From NCBI GenBank assembly GCA_029213005.1, contig JARGPI010000027.1:33236-97235 (forward strand): a stretch of DNA of 64,000 bases, in the 5' to 3' direction. The notes beneath the pieces were generated by a model. It was not told the DNA's origin, ran no database searches, and worked only from the letters and a program-made list of their open reading frames with translations. This DNA comes from Verrucomicrobiales bacterium (lineage in GTDB: Bacteria; Verrucomicrobiota; Verrucomicrobiia; Verrucomicrobiales; DEV007). Both the position numbers and the translations under genes were made by a program. Each line of letters begins with the position of its first letter. Positions within the stretch are counted from its first letter, which is position 1. This document shows, piece after piece, positions 34,149 through 43,889 of this stretch.

Positions 34149-36780
34149 TGCTATTTCAGAACCGGTCCGCCTGATCTGGTCCCGGATCATCTGGCGACAA
34201 TGGCGGCGCGCCCCGAAGGTCCCTTCGGTCCTTGTTGTCATCCTCGCGCTTGGCGTCGCGGTTTATTTATCGGTCCGGCTCGCAAACCGGGCGGCGGTGA
34301 CCGGGTTCTCTTTATTTACGGAATCGATCTCCGGGGACAGTGATCTCCTGCTCCGGCCTAAAGCAGGAACTTTCCGGGAAGCGGATCTACCGCAGCTCCG
34401 CGATGCGATGGGCGCGGTTCCGGCGTCGATGTTTCCCATTCTGGATACCACCGCCGCGGAAGGCCCCGGCTCTGAATCGCCCATTTTCCGGATCATTGGA
34501 ACGGACTTTGTGGCGTTACCAAATGCCGCTTACCTGAGCGAATCGGATGCCGGGTCGCCGGTCGAAACCACGCAGAAGGGATTTGCCGGATTGCTGGGGC
34601 GATCTGACTTGGTCTATATCAGCGAAAGTTATGCTGCGGAGAAACAAATCGGGGAGGGGGACTCAATCCGCATCTATATCGAAGGCGCGGCGCTTCAATT
34701 GTCGGTTGCCGGGGTCTTGAAGAATGACCCGCTTCGCCCGCAGATTCCTCATCGACTTCTGGTTCTGGATCTGCCCGGCGCTCAGAAACTCACTGGAAAC
34801 GAGGGGCTGATTTCGCGGGTGGAGATCCGGATTCCTCCCGGCCCAGACTATCAGAAAAATCTGGATCTCGCGATGGCCCGCCTCAACGACTGGGGTTCAG
34901 AGCGTTTCGTCATCGAAACGCCGGGGCAAAGAAAAGATTCTGCCACGCAAATGAGCGCCGCTTTTCGCCTGAATTTAACAATTCTGTCAACGCTGGCGCT
35001 GATTGTGGGAGCGTATCTCATTCTGCAGGCAATGGAGGCTTCTGTGATTCAGCGGCGTTCAGAAATCGCTATTCTGCGGTGCCTCGGAGTGACTCCGCGT
35101 CAGATTCAAAAAGCGTGGCTGGTGGAAAGTGCCATCCTCGGGCTTCTGGGGAGTTTACTCGGCGTGATCTTAGGTCTCGGCCTCGCACAGGGGATGGTGA
35201 GAGCCATCGCTTCGACGGTTAACACGCTATATTACGAGACGACAACCAGCTCCGCGTCCTTCCATCTCGGAGAGATCGGTGTTGCCTTCGTATTCGGTAC
35301 CCTGGTCAGTCTGCTGGCAGGTTGGTTGCCCGCCCGGGAAGCGGCCAGCACTCCGCCGGCTCATGCCGCTAACTCCGGAGCACGCGGGGGAGGGCTCAAA
35401 TTGCTACAGAAACCGCTTCCCGGTATCCTGCTTATGGTTATCGCGACGGGATTTGCTTTTCTTCCTCCGTGGATTCCGGAGGGCGGGGGCCCGGTAGCTT
35501 TGGGGGGATACCACAGCGCCTTCTGCTTTTTGCTTGGATTGAGTATCCTCGCCGGCAGTCTGTTCCGGGTGGTTGCTAAATTTCTAAAAGGGCGCGGAAA
35601 CGACCCGCAGCGGAATTATGCGGCCAGTCAGTTCCGGCTTCCCGAAGGGCGGCACCGACTCGCTGCCGCAGGTTTACTGGCGGCTTTCGGAATGTCGGCG
35701 GCGATGGGTATACTTGTCGCCAGTTTTGAAACCACTCTGAATGCCTGGATCCGTCAAATGCTGAAGGCGGATATCTATATCGCCGCGCCGGGGGCCCAAT
35801 CCTCGATTAGCGAAAATAAGATACCGGAATCGGTTTGGAAAACGTTGGTAGACCGTCCGGGAATTGAAGGCGTGGACCGGCTGAGGAGATACCAAATTTC
35901 TCTGGCAGGCAAAGACACCTACCTTGCCGGGGCCGATTACAATCAGTCGGGGAGAACCTTGCAATTAATTTGGGTGGATCCTCCGGTGAACCGATCAGCG
36001 GATGCGCTGGAAGCGATGGTAGGTAATGATTTGCATCCGGCATGGATCAGCGAGGGTTTCGCCCGGCAATATCAAAAAAGGCGCGGAGACCGTTTCAAGC
36101 TACCCACTCCGGAGGGCGCAAAAAAAGTGGAGGTATCGGGGATTTATGCAGACTATGGAAGTGAACGGGGAACCGTATTGGTTAGCCGGAAATATACATC
36201 GGTCTGGTTCGATGATTCGTCGCTGAATAATATAGCCATTTACCTGGAATCCGGTGTCGATGAAGAGGCGTGGCTCGCGAATCTCCAGAAAAGTTTTCCG
36301 GGTGTCGTTGCGAGAACTAATCGGCATTTGCGGGACGATGCGCTGCGCCTGTTTCGCCAGACGTTCAGCGTCACCTATGCGCTGGAGGGCATCGCCGTTG
36401 TGATTGCGGTGGCCGGGTTGGGGCTCGCCATGGTGGGCCTGCTGCTTGAGCGGATGGTTGAGCTGGGCACCTTGAAGGAACTGGGGATGACACGTCGGCA
36501 GATCGCCAAAGCAGCGATGTGGGAGGGGCTTGGTCTCAGTATTACTGGAATCGTGGGCGGATTGATTCTCAGCCTGATTCTCGGCTGGATTTTAGTTTAT
36601 GTGGTTAATCGACAGAGTTTTGGCTGGACCCTGAATTATGAAATTCCGTGGGTTTCCATTGCCGCTCTTTCCGCAGCTATGTTGGCGACAGGCGGGTTTG
36701 TCGCCTGGCTGGTGGGATACCGGATCGCTAATTTACGCTCGGATTTGGTCGATCGATCAACTTTCGAAGCCGATCGCTGA
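34141..36780 (+). CDS. FtsX-type ABC transporter permease (two-domain)
   Basis: About 879 residues with roughly ten helices in the duplicated FtsX arrangement: a first helix near 25-45, a large extracytoplasmic domain, helices with AILRCLGVTPRQIQKAW (the coupling helix), a linker, a second extracytoplasmic domain, then LGTLKELGMTRRQIAKAAMW and the last helices. It pairs with the overlapping ATPase. The 3' end overlaps the convergent nucleotidyltransferase gene by 24 bases. The substrate cannot be predicted. Confidence 0.92.
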   Translation: MNSAISEPVRLIWSRIIWRQWRRAPKVPSVLVVILALGVAVYLSVRLANRAAVTGFSLFTESISGDSDLLLRPKAGTFREADLPQLRDAMGAVPASMFPILDTTAAEGPGSESPIFRIIGTDFVALPNAAYLSESDAGSPVETTQKGFAGLLGRSDLVYISESYAAEKQIGEGDSIRIYIEGAALQLSVAGVLKNDPLRPQIPHRLLVLDLPGAQKLTGNEGLISRVEIRIPPGPDYQKNLDLAMARLNDWGSERFVIETPGQRKDSATQMSAAFRLNLTILSTLALIVGAYLILQAMEASVIQRRSEIAILRCLGVTPRQIQKAWLVESAILGLLGSLLGVILGLGLAQGMVRAIASTVNTLYYETTTSSASFHLGEIGVAFVFGTLVSLLAGWLPAREAASTPPAHAANSGARGGGLKLLQKPLPGILLMVIATGFAFLPPWIPEGGGPVALGGYHSAFCFLLGLSILAGSLFRVVAKFLKGRGNDPQRNYAASQFRLPEGRHRLAAAGLLAAFGMSAAMGILVASFETTLNAWIRQMLKADIYIAAPGAQSSISENKIPESVWKTLVDRPGIEGVDRLRRYQISLAGKDTYLAGADYNQSGRTLQLIWVDPPVNRSADALEAMVGNDLHPAWISEGFARQYQKRRGDRFKLPTPEGAKKVEVSGIYADYGSERGTVLVSRKYTSVWFDDSSLNNIAIYLESGVDEEAWLANLQKSFPGVVARTNRHLRDDALRLFRQTFSVTYALEGIAVVIAVAGLGLAMVGLLLERMVELGTLKELGMTRRQIAKAAMWEGLGLSITGIVGGLILSLILGWILVYVVNRQSFGWTLNYEIPWVSIAALSAAMLATGGFVAWLVGYRIANLRSDLVDRSTFEADR

Positions 36781-37524
36781 TCGGAAAAACTCATCGAGTC
36801 GCTCCACCGGACCCTGATCGGCTGACAGGGTTTCGACGATTGCTCCCAGCCGCGAGCGTTCCGCTTCGATATATTGATCGAGCACCGGAACTCTCGGAAT
36901 GAGGTCCGCTTCCTGCTGAGTTGCTTTCGTCTCAATCATGCTACGAATCGCCTCCACGACTTCGGGACTCAAGTCGGTGGCTTCCATTGTTTCAGAGAAC
37001 TTAACCGGCACCGGAGAGCGGTTTTCTGTGATGTAGCGGGCGGAAAGCAGAGAGCGCAATATATAGAGATACTTTTTCGCGGTGATCTTATCCTGCTCGC
37101 AACTACTCAGCCACATTTTTCGACAGAGCCCGAGGTAGTGAACGGTAGTTGCCTTCGGTACAAAGTAATCCTGCGCCAATTGGCGCCATTCACGCATAAA
37201 GCTCTGATCCTCGAAGTAAACAATCGGAGAATGGAGCCATTCCATCAGCGAACCGTTCGATTTGCGAAACAGTGGTAGCGATTTGTGGAGATCCCATCCC
37301 GAGAAGTCGAGGTTTTCGGCATCGACTCCGAGATCGAGTTGATCCCTGGGAGGATAGATTCCGAGATAGCTTTCCGGGCTCCAGCAGTAGATGAAACGAA
37401 CGTCGTAATCACTGTCCTCAGAAGCAAATCCCCAGGCCCGGCTGCCTGACTCGCATGCGTAGAGAATTTGAAAGCCGTATTCGGTTTCGATTTCTTTGAG
37501 GCGTTCGCAAATTCTATCGTTCAT
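36757..37524 (-). CDS. RlaP-like nucleotidyltransferase (PF10127 type)
   Basis: A 255-residue member of the DNA polymerase beta superfamily. The core motif is GSRAWGFASEDSDYDVRFIY: GS followed by the D-x-D metal ligands Asp38 and Asp40. The following long helical part (YLGLCRKMW, KYLYILRSLLSARYI) matches the RlaP-type proteins once linked to an RNA repair pathway. The nucleotide transferred and the acceptor are unknown. It is transcribed alone towards the ABC permease. Confidence 0.85.
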   Translation of the reverse strand: MNDRICERLKEIETEYGFQILYACESGSRAWGFASEDSDYDVRFIYCWSPESYLGIYPPRDQLDLGVDAENLDFSGWDLHKSLPLFRKSNGSLMEWLHSPIVYFEDQSFMREWRQLAQDYFVPKATTVHYLGLCRKMWLSSCEQDKITAKKYLYILRSLLSARYITENRSPVPVKFSETMEATDLSPEVVEAIRSMIETKATQQEADLIPRVPVLDQYIEAERSRLGAIVETLSADQGPVERLDEFFRSAIGFES

Positions 37525-37555
37525 CTGGATAGAATAACCCGATTTTCACCTGGCT

Positions 37556-38377
37556 TCAGTTACGAAAAGGCCGATCCAAAATCAAGATGGGGTCGCCCAG
37601 CTGACCTTTGGAAGAGTATTCGATCACCTGCTTCCGCCGGATTAATGAGCGCAGATTGGAATTGGGCCGCGCGGTCGGATCAAATTCACCGGCACTGTCC
37701 TTCAGATAAGGGGCAAGTCTGGGAAGATCTTTCATGCCCGGCACGGGGCAACCAGTGGTGCAGGGGATTCGTCCGATCATCTTTTTCCGGTGCCGTTCGC
37801 GGAGCATGCCTGAAGCCGAGGGATTAAAGCCGTGAATGATGACATTATTGGGAACCCGACCGCGGAGACTCCGGCTTTCGTGGCTCGGCGGGTAGAGCAT
37901 TTCCGCATACACGCCGCTGACTCCGGTTTTTGAATCACCCGTTTGGATGTAGGCGCTGGCGTCTTTGGCGATACGGACGCCGCCCATCGTGAAAAAGCCG
38001 GTTGGAGTTTGGGCGCTGCCAAATCCGAGCCCATTTTTTCCTGTCCCGACGTCGATGACGAGGAGCGGCTGCCAGGAACTCAGGCTCAATACCATCATTT
38101 TCTGTTCTGATGGGTCGACGACGTAAGCCCGCTGCGGAGCGTAATCGGGATGACCGGCTTGTTTTTGTGCTGCGATTCCCTGCGTCAGCTGCGTATAAAT
38201 TTCCCGATCGACATGGGCGCCGGTCTGCTGGCCTGCCAGATTGACGGTCGTTTTGACAGCCGCCCTTTCCGGGTTGGTTTGCTGACGGGACATTTGCTCT
38301 GGTGTCGAGCATCCCACGGCAAAAAAGGCCGTTCCGATCAATGTCAGGACGATTGGTAACCGGTTTTCGATCCGCAT
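37556..38377 (-). CDS. L,D-transpeptidase (YkuD) lipoprotein
   Basis: A 273-residue protein with a lipoprotein signal (GTAFFAVGCS) starting at ATG 38377, which fits 22 bases after the upstream stop. The YkuD catalytic region is visible as VIHGFNPSASG and then CTTGCPVPGM, where the usual S-H-G-C-I-R is replaced by T-T-G-C-P-V; the catalytic Cys and Gly remain. It should crosslink peptidoglycan or attach proteins to it. The variant active-site motif suggests an unusual subfamily, the group close to YafK/murein transpeptidases. Confidence 0.85.
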   Translation of the reverse strand: MRIENRLPIVLTLIGTAFFAVGCSTPEQMSRQQTNPERAAVKTTVNLAGQQTGAHVDREIYTQLTQGIAAQKQAGHPDYAPQRAYVVDPSEQKMMVLSLSSWQPLLVIDVGTGKNGLGFGSAQTPTGFFTMGGVRIAKDASAYIQTGDSKTGVSGVYAEMLYPPSHESRSLRGRVPNNVIIHGFNPSASGMLRERHRKKMIGRIPCTTGCPVPGMKDLPRLAPYLKDSAGEFDPTARPNSNLRSLIRRKQVIEYSSKGQLGDPILILDRPFRN

Positions 38378-38399
38378 AAACCTGTTACGGATCAAACAG

Positions 38400-39713
38400 T
38401 CAGATGTTAGTGCCCGGTTTGGGAATCGGATATAGCCCCGCTTCGTTCGGGTAGAGCGGCGTCTTTTCATCCCAGCTTTTGGGATTAAACGCGAGGGTTT
38501 CCTCAGAATTCATGGCCTCCTCCCAGGTGACTTCTTTTCCTGTGTAGGCAGCCATCCGACCCATGATGGCAAACAGAGAACTGAGGGCGCCGCGCTCCGC
38601 TTCGTTAAAAGGTTCATCATTTCTGATCGCGTGGAACAAGGCGTCATGTTCCAGCTGGTACGAATTCCCCGACTCCGTTTCGCGGAGTCCTTTCACGTTC
38701 GGGTCGGAGGGGGAGATGAGACCGTTTCGCTTGAATGACAGCTCCGCGGTGCCTTTGGTCCCGAAAATTTTCTCGCCGAACCAGTTCCAGCATTTCGGGA
38801 TGTGGCGATGCTGGGTTGTGACCCGGCTGCCGTCGGCAAACTCGTAATCGATGCTGAAATGATCGTAAATTTGTCCGTTCATCGGCCCGGTTCGGACCAG
38901 TCGACCGCCCTGACCCTGACACTTCACCGGATTCGCTTCCTGTTTTATCCAGCGAACCACATCGTATTCGTGGACGCTTTGTTCGACCGGGAAATCGCCG
39001 CTGAGCCAGGTAAAATAGTACCAGTTTTTGACCTGAAACTCGAGTTCCGTCATTCCCGGCTCGCGGGGATTGCGTTTATTGACGTCCGAGCGGCAGTTAA
39101 AAATTTGGATCCAGGGAAGCTCGCCGATCACTCCGTCGTGAAGCTGTCCGATCACTTTTTTGTGAAGCGGACTGTGTCTTCGGTTCAGCCCAACTCCCAC
39201 TTTCAAGTTTTTCGCTTTGGCTTCCGCTGCTGATTCGAGGACCCGCCTCACGCCGGGCGCATCGACTGCGACCGGTTTTTCCATGAAAACATGTTTCCCG
39301 CCGCGCACCGCTGCTTCGAAGTGGAAGGGCCGAAATCCAGGCGGGGTTGTTAAAATCACCACATCAATTTCCGGAATCGCCGCAATTTTTTCGATCGCAT
39401 CCAGCCCGACAAATTCGCGTTCCGGCGCGAGATTCACTTTGTCTCCTTTCACATTTTTCTCCAGCGTTTCGCGACTCCGGGCGATGGCCTTCGCGTCGAT
39501 ATCGCCCATGGCCCAGAGTTCGGCGCGATCGTCCGCCTCCAGAGCCTGAGCGGTAGCACCGGTTCCGCGACCTCCGCAGCCGATCAATGCGATCCGGATT
39601 TTGTCGGAATCACTTTCCTGAGAATGAACGCCGTCCGGGAAGGTTGCTGCAGCAGCCGCTGTGACCGCTGTTCCGTGAATAAACTTGCGTCTTTTGATCG
39701 TAGGGTCGCTCAT
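38400..39713 (-). CDS. Tat-exported Gfo/Idh/MocA oxidoreductase
   Basis: A 437-residue oxidoreductase with a twin-arginine signal (KRRKFIHGTAVTAAAA). The Rossmann motif IALIGCGGRGTG and the catalytic EKP (HVFMEKPVAVD) are clear, and the C-terminal substrate domain is complete. Such exported enzymes are abundant in verrucomicrobia and planctomycetes, and probably act on sugars or glycan-derived units with a tightly bound NAD(P). Its stop is 22 bases from the L,D-transpeptidase ATG, so the two may form an operon. Confidence 0.92.
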   Translation of the reverse strand: MSDPTIKRRKFIHGTAVTAAAAATFPDGVHSQESDSDKIRIALIGCGGRGTGATAQALEADDRAELWAMGDIDAKAIARSRETLEKNVKGDKVNLAPEREFVGLDAIEKIAAIPEIDVVILTTPPGFRPFHFEAAVRGGKHVFMEKPVAVDAPGVRRVLESAAEAKAKNLKVGVGLNRRHSPLHKKVIGQLHDGVIGELPWIQIFNCRSDVNKRNPREPGMTELEFQVKNWYYFTWLSGDFPVEQSVHEYDVVRWIKQEANPVKCQGQGGRLVRTGPMNGQIYDHFSIDYEFADGSRVTTQHRHIPKCWNWFGEKIFGTKGTAELSFKRNGLISPSDPNVKGLRETESGNSYQLEHDALFHAIRNDEPFNEAERGALSSLFAIMGRMAAYTGKEVTWEEAMNSEETLAFNPKSWDEKTPLYPNEAGLYPIPKPGTNI

Positions 39714-39795
39714 TCAACCAGTCTGAGCGGGACGGGCGGACGTTGCAAACCAATTGGGAGACGTCTTATCGCCACAGAAAGGAAGAGCAGAGGGC

Positions 39796-40206
39796 TCAGC
39801 GCAGAAATTTACTTCTCAGATTTCTGAGTTGAGTTAACAGTTCGCCGCTTTCGCTTTGGAGCCGGTTGAGAACCTTGATATGCTCATTGGGGCAGGAGCG
39901 GCCTTCAAGGATCGACTTTACGATGATGACGTCTTCAATATGGTCTTCGATCTTGTTGGAAAGCTTACGGGCCTCCCCGAAGCTGATGCGGCCGATTTCG
40001 CGATAGATTTCCATGCGGTTGGCGACCTCGTTCCCTTCGATCAAAATATCGAGAAGGTGAGTGTGAACTTTTTCCCACTGTGACTTTTCGACCCCTTTCA
40101 GGGCCGGGCGTAGAAGGTCCCTGACGTCGCTTTCCGCGGTTTGAAATTTACGGGCACTATCCGCAAGCGCTTCCGGAATCGCCTGATGACCTAGACTGAA
40201 TTGCAT
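39796..40206 (-). CDS. Conserved-looking helical protein of unknown function
   Basis: A 136-residue protein from ATG 40206, almost entirely alpha-helical and charged (ADSARKFQTAESDVRDLL, IEDHIEDVIIVKSIL), with a basic C-terminus. No motif is recognised. Codon use looks like a real gene and the frame is free of overlaps. It may form a four-helix bundle; nothing more can be said. It is divergent from the persulfide dioxygenase gene. Confidence 0.55.
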   Translation of the reverse strand: MQFSLGHQAIPEALADSARKFQTAESDVRDLLRPALKGVEKSQWEKVHTHLLDILIEGNEVANRMEIYREIGRISFGEARKLSNKIEDHIEDVIIVKSILEGRSCPNEHIKVLNRLQSESGELLTQLRNLRSKFLR

Positions 40207-40388
40207 CAAGAACCATAGACACAAAACTCAGTGATTAAAATGGAAATCGCAGAGTTGGGAGGCTGATCTGGTGGGTACTTTGCAAGGTGATTGTTGCAGT
40301 TCGCCAACTTTTATCGGCAACGGAACCAATCTATGGGAGCTGTCCGCTGGCATGTTTGAAGCCTTTGAAAAAGTGAACCTTTTCTATT

Positions 40389-41789
40389 ATGGCATTAGTA
40401 TATAAACAAATTCATACGGAAGGGATAGCATTGCTATCCTACATCATTGGAGATGACTCAACGGGAGAGGCGGCGGTAATCGATCCCCGTCCGGATCCGG
40501 AGATCTATCTGAATGAAGCGTTGGAGATGGGCGTTGCCATCACCAGCATTTTTGAAACCCATATCCACGCCGATTTTATGAGCGGAAGTCGGGAACTCGC
40601 ACTGCAAACTCCGGGAGCTAAGATCTATGCCAGTGAGGAAGGCGGTGCAGAGTATGATTTTGATCATGAGTCAATCAGGGACGGTGACCGGTTTCGCTTT
40701 GGTGAAGTTGTCCTGACAGCCCGCCATACGCCGGGCCATACCCCGGAGCATATCAGCTACGAGGTCGCTGAAGAAGGGCGCACTGATGATCCCTGGGGTG
40801 TTTTCACCGGGGATTCGCTTTTTGTCGAATCTGCGGGGCGCCCTGACTTGCTGGGCGAAGATCAATCCGAAGAGTTGGCAGAGAAACTTTACGACACGCT
40901 GTATCAATACTATGGCAAGCTTCGTGACGATGTGATGATTTTGCCCGGTCACGGTGCCGGTTCACCCTGTGGGGCCGACATTGGTGCTCGTCTGATGAGT
41001 ACCATCGGATACGAGAAGCGTACCAACCAATTCCTCGAGTTCGAAGGTCGCAAAGAGGAGTTTGTGAAATTCGCTTTGGATGCGCCGGAAGAGCCGGTTT
41101 ACTACCAGCGAATGAAGAAGCTCAACGCCCGGGGGCCGGAACCAACCGATGGACTTCCCCGGGTTCAAGGCATGTCGCCGGAGCTATTTAAAAAAGCGGT
41201 CGGCGATTGCTCCAAAGTAGAGGTGATTGATACACGTCCCGCGCTCGCATTCGGTGGCGGTCACGTGCCGGGGGCGAAGAATATCTGGGCGAAACCGATG
41301 CTCTCGATCTGGGCTGGTTGGTTGGTGGATCCGGATAAAGAAATCTATCTGATTCTTGACTTCGACAGCAGTCTGAACCGGGTGGTCAGTTATTTCAACC
41401 GGGTCGGACTCAATTGCTTTGGTGGCTATCTGGTTGGCGGAATGGACGCCTGGGTGCGGAAAGGTCTTCCTATTAAGGAGACGCCCCAGGTTCCGGTACA
41501 CGAGTTGAGAAAGTTAATCGATCAAAACAACGATAATTTCCAGCTACTGGACGTCCGCACCGAAGAGGAATACAAAGAGGGCCGAATCGACGGCGCAATC
41601 CACTTGTTCCTGCCTGACATTCCGGAGAATGCGACGGATCGATTGAACCCCGATACTCCGACGGTGACCTATTGCGAAAGCGGGTACCGGGCGAGTATCG
41701 CAGCCAGCCTGCTGGAGCGGGCCGGTTTTAAGAACGTTAAGACTGTCCCGGGAAGCTGGTTGGCGTGGAAAGCGATGAAAGCTTCGTGA
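40389..41789 (+). CDS. Persulfide dioxygenase-rhodanese fusion (CstB/ETHE1-like)
   Basis: A 466-residue cytoplasmic fusion. The metallo-beta-lactamase domain (1-240) has THIHADF (His58, His60, Asp62), HTPGHTPEH and GDSLF (Asp142), plus LPGHGAGSPCG. Phe63 where binuclear enzymes have His fits the mono-iron persulfide dioxygenases. Two rhodanese domains follow. The first (about 275-365) lacks its cysteine, and the second has Cys429 in the loop YCESGYRA. It should oxidise glutathione- or low-molecular-weight persulfide and transfer the sulfur. The next two genes encode a split sulfur transporter, giving a sulfane-sulfur uptake and detoxification module. Confidence 0.92.
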   Translation: MALVYKQIHTEGIALLSYIIGDDSTGEAAVIDPRPDPEIYLNEALEMGVAITSIFETHIHADFMSGSRELALQTPGAKIYASEEGGAEYDFDHESIRDGDRFRFGEVVLTARHTPGHTPEHISYEVAEEGRTDDPWGVFTGDSLFVESAGRPDLLGEDQSEELAEKLYDTLYQYYGKLRDDVMILPGHGAGSPCGADIGARLMSTIGYEKRTNQFLEFEGRKEEFVKFALDAPEEPVYYQRMKKLNARGPEPTDGLPRVQGMSPELFKKAVGDCSKVEVIDTRPALAFGGGHVPGAKNIWAKPMLSIWAGWLVDPDKEIYLILDFDSSLNRVVSYFNRVGLNCFGGYLVGGMDAWVRKGLPIKETPQVPVHELRKLIDQNNDNFQLLDVRTEEEYKEGRIDGAIHLFLPDIPENATDRLNPDTPTVTYCESGYRASIAASLLERAGFKNVKTVPGSWLAWKAMKAS

Positions 41790-41814
41790 TTATCAGAGTA
41801 TCGATAAATACGTC

Positions 41815-42378
41815 ATGAACGATTCTCTAACTGTTCTTCTCGCTCAATCAGCTAACATCAGCTCGCTTGATTATCCCGGTCCGGCCTGGTCGCCATATCT
41901 GGTTGGGTTTCTCATCGGAGTGTTGTCATGGCTTACTCTACTCCTTTCCAAAGACACACTGGGGGCTTCCAGTTCATACGCCGCGATCTCCGGAGCTCTG
42001 GGCAAGTTGTTTGCAAAGCGGCATACTCTTTCACTACCTTACTTTAAAGATAATCCTCCAAAGGTGAGCTGGGGCCTCATGTTGTTTATTGGTATTATAC
42101 CGGGAGCTTTTATTGCCGCCTATACCGGAAATGAGCTCACGGGGCGCTGGCTGCCTGCGATGTGGGAAGCCCGCTTCGGGGCTGACAGTCACGGCTTGCG
42201 TGCGGTGACGGCGGTTTCGGGCGGTATTTTAATGGCTATCGGTGCCCGGCTTGCGGGTGGTTGCACCAGCGGGCACGGGATCAGTGGGACGCTTCAGCTG
42301 TCTGTCGGGTCCTGGATTGCCGCGATCGGTTTTTTCCTCGGTGGTATTCCAGTGGCGATGTTGCTCTTCAGAAGTTAA
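41815..42378 (+). CDS. YeeE/YedE-type sulfur transporter half (second pair)
   Basis: A 187-residue membrane protein with the cysteine motif ARLAGGCTSGHGISG and four to five helices. It has a longer N-terminus than the half at 28048. It lies 26 bases after the persulfide dioxygenase gene, and so is very likely in the same operon. Expected to import thiosulfate or a related sulfane-sulfur compound with the following gene. Confidence 0.9.
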   Translation: MNDSLTVLLAQSANISSLDYPGPAWSPYLVGFLIGVLSWLTLLLSKDTLGASSSYAAISGALGKLFAKRHTLSLPYFKDNPPKVSWGLMLFIGIIPGAFIAAYTGNELTGRWLPAMWEARFGADSHGLRAVTAVSGGILMAIGARLAGGCTSGHGISGTLQLSVGSWIAAIGFFLGGIPVAMLLFRS

Positions 42379-42398
42379 TCCCGGTCAAATCTATAGTT

Positions 42399-42962
42399 AT
42401 GAGTGAGATATCAAAAGAGAAAGAACAGCGACGGAAACAACTCGCGCTTGGTTTACTATTCGGACTGCTGTTCGGCTTTTTTCTACAGAAAGGCGGAGTC
42501 GGGAAGTATCATGTTCTAATCGGGCAACTTTTACTGGAGGACTTCACGGTCGTGAAAATTATGCTCACGGCGATTCTTACCGGGATGATCGGCGCCTTCT
42601 GGATGGTGCGGAAAGGCTGGGTTGAACTGCATATCAAGCCGACCCGTATCGCTGCCAATTCGGTGGGAGGGCTCATCTTCGGGGCGGGATTTGCCCTCAG
42701 TGCCTACTGTCCGGGCACCAATGCTGCTGCGCTGGGACAGGGTAACTTCGATGCGCTACTGGTCGCTTTCGGGATGATTGCCGGGAGTTACCTTTACGCG
42801 GAATGGAATCCCGGCTTCAAGAAAGGCTTTTTTAGCCGGGGCGATTTGGGTAAGGTGACGATACCCGAAATGATGAAAGTGGGGCGCTGGCCGTTTATTG
42901 CGGTATTCGCTGTCCTTCTTGCTGTTATATTGGGAGTCATCGACCATTTCGCGGTGCGGTAG
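42399..42962 (+). CDS. YeeE/YedE-type sulfur transporter half (second pair, partner)
   Basis: A 187-residue partner half from ATG 42399; the longer overlapping frame is not needed. The matching loop GFALSAYCPGTNAA carries the YCPGT cysteine signature, preceded by GGLIFGAGFAL. The N-terminus is charged and cytoplasmic (SKEKEQRRKQ). It closes the persulfide dioxygenase operon. Confidence 0.9.
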   Translation: MSEISKEKEQRRKQLALGLLFGLLFGFFLQKGGVGKYHVLIGQLLLEDFTVVKIMLTAILTGMIGAFWMVRKGWVELHIKPTRIAANSVGGLIFGAGFALSAYCPGTNAAALGQGNFDALLVAFGMIAGSYLYAEWNPGFKKGFFSRGDLGKVTIPEMMKVGRWPFIAVFAVLLAVILGVIDHFAVR

Positions 42963-43073
42963 GGCGTTTTTCCGGTCGCTTTTGCCGGGGCTGAGCGCCG
43001 GCTACCAGCCGTACCTGCGGGAGGATACGATTGCCGCGGGGCTGGAACTGCCCTAAGATGGGTGGCCAAATAA

Positions 43074-43889
43074 ATGCCGAACAAAATCTTACGACGAAAC
43101 AATGTCAAAATTCTGGGAAAGGGGAGTCGCACCGTTGTGTTCGCCCACGGTTTCGGCTGTGATCAGAATATGTGGCGATTTGTAATGCCCGCCTTCGAAG
43201 ATGAATTTCGCATCGTTCTATTCGATTATGTCGGGGCGGGAAAGTCCGATATTTCCGCCTACGACCCGCAACGTTACGCGTCGTTGGAAGGCTATTTCTG
43301 CGATGTATTGGAAATCCTCCGCGCGTTGGATTTGCACGATGTCATTTTTGTCGGGCATTCGGTTAGCGCGATGATCGGTATTCTTGCCAGTATTGCGGAG
43401 CCGGCACGGTTCAGTCACCTTGTTATGGTCGGGCCTTCTCCCTGTTATATTGATAGTGAGCCGGACTACAAAGGAGGATTCAAACGTAATGATATCGAAG
43501 AACTCCTCGATTTAATGGACAAAAACTATCTAGGGTGGGCAAGTTTTCTAGCTCCGGTGGTGATGCAAAATTCAGAAACTCCGGAACACGCTTCTGAGTT
43601 GGAGGCCAGTTTTTGCTCAACTGATCCTGTTACCGCGAAAGCTTTTGCCAAAGCGACATTTCTATCCGATTACCGAAACGTGCTCGGGGAGGTAAGTGTC
43701 CCATCGTTGATATTGCAGTGTAGCGAAGATGCGATTGCTCCCGATGAGGTCGGCGACTACATGCATCTCAATATCGCAGGGAGTGTGTTAAAGCGTATGA
43801 AAGCGACAGGGCACTGCCCGCATGTCAGTCACCCTGCTGAAACTATTTCCTTAATAAAGAAATATCTTTTCCGGGCTGTCGATGAGTGA
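43074..43889 (+). CDS. RsbQ-like alpha/beta hydrolase signalling partner
   Basis: A 271-residue alpha/beta hydrolase of the RsbQ/KAI2 group. The catalytic triad is intact: Ser96 (VGHSVSAM), Asp219 (CSEDAIAP) and His247 (TGHCPH). These numbers equal those I recall for B. subtilis RsbQ. The start MPNKILRRNNVKILGKG also fits. RsbQ works with the PAS domain of the RsbP phosphatase in energy-stress signalling, apparently supplying a small ligand. Here the following gene, overlapping by eight bases, is a PAS-domain hybrid kinase, so the same hydrolase-PAS logic is probably wired to a phosphorelay. Confidence 0.93.
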   Translation: MPNKILRRNNVKILGKGSRTVVFAHGFGCDQNMWRFVMPAFEDEFRIVLFDYVGAGKSDISAYDPQRYASLEGYFCDVLEILRALDLHDVIFVGHSVSAMIGILASIAEPARFSHLVMVGPSPCYIDSEPDYKGGFKRNDIEELLDLMDKNYLGWASFLAPVVMQNSETPEHASELEASFCSTDPVTAKAFAKATFLSDYRNVLGEVSVPSLILQCSEDAIAPDEVGDYMHLNIAGSVLKRMKATGHCPHVSHPAETISLIKKYLFRAVDE

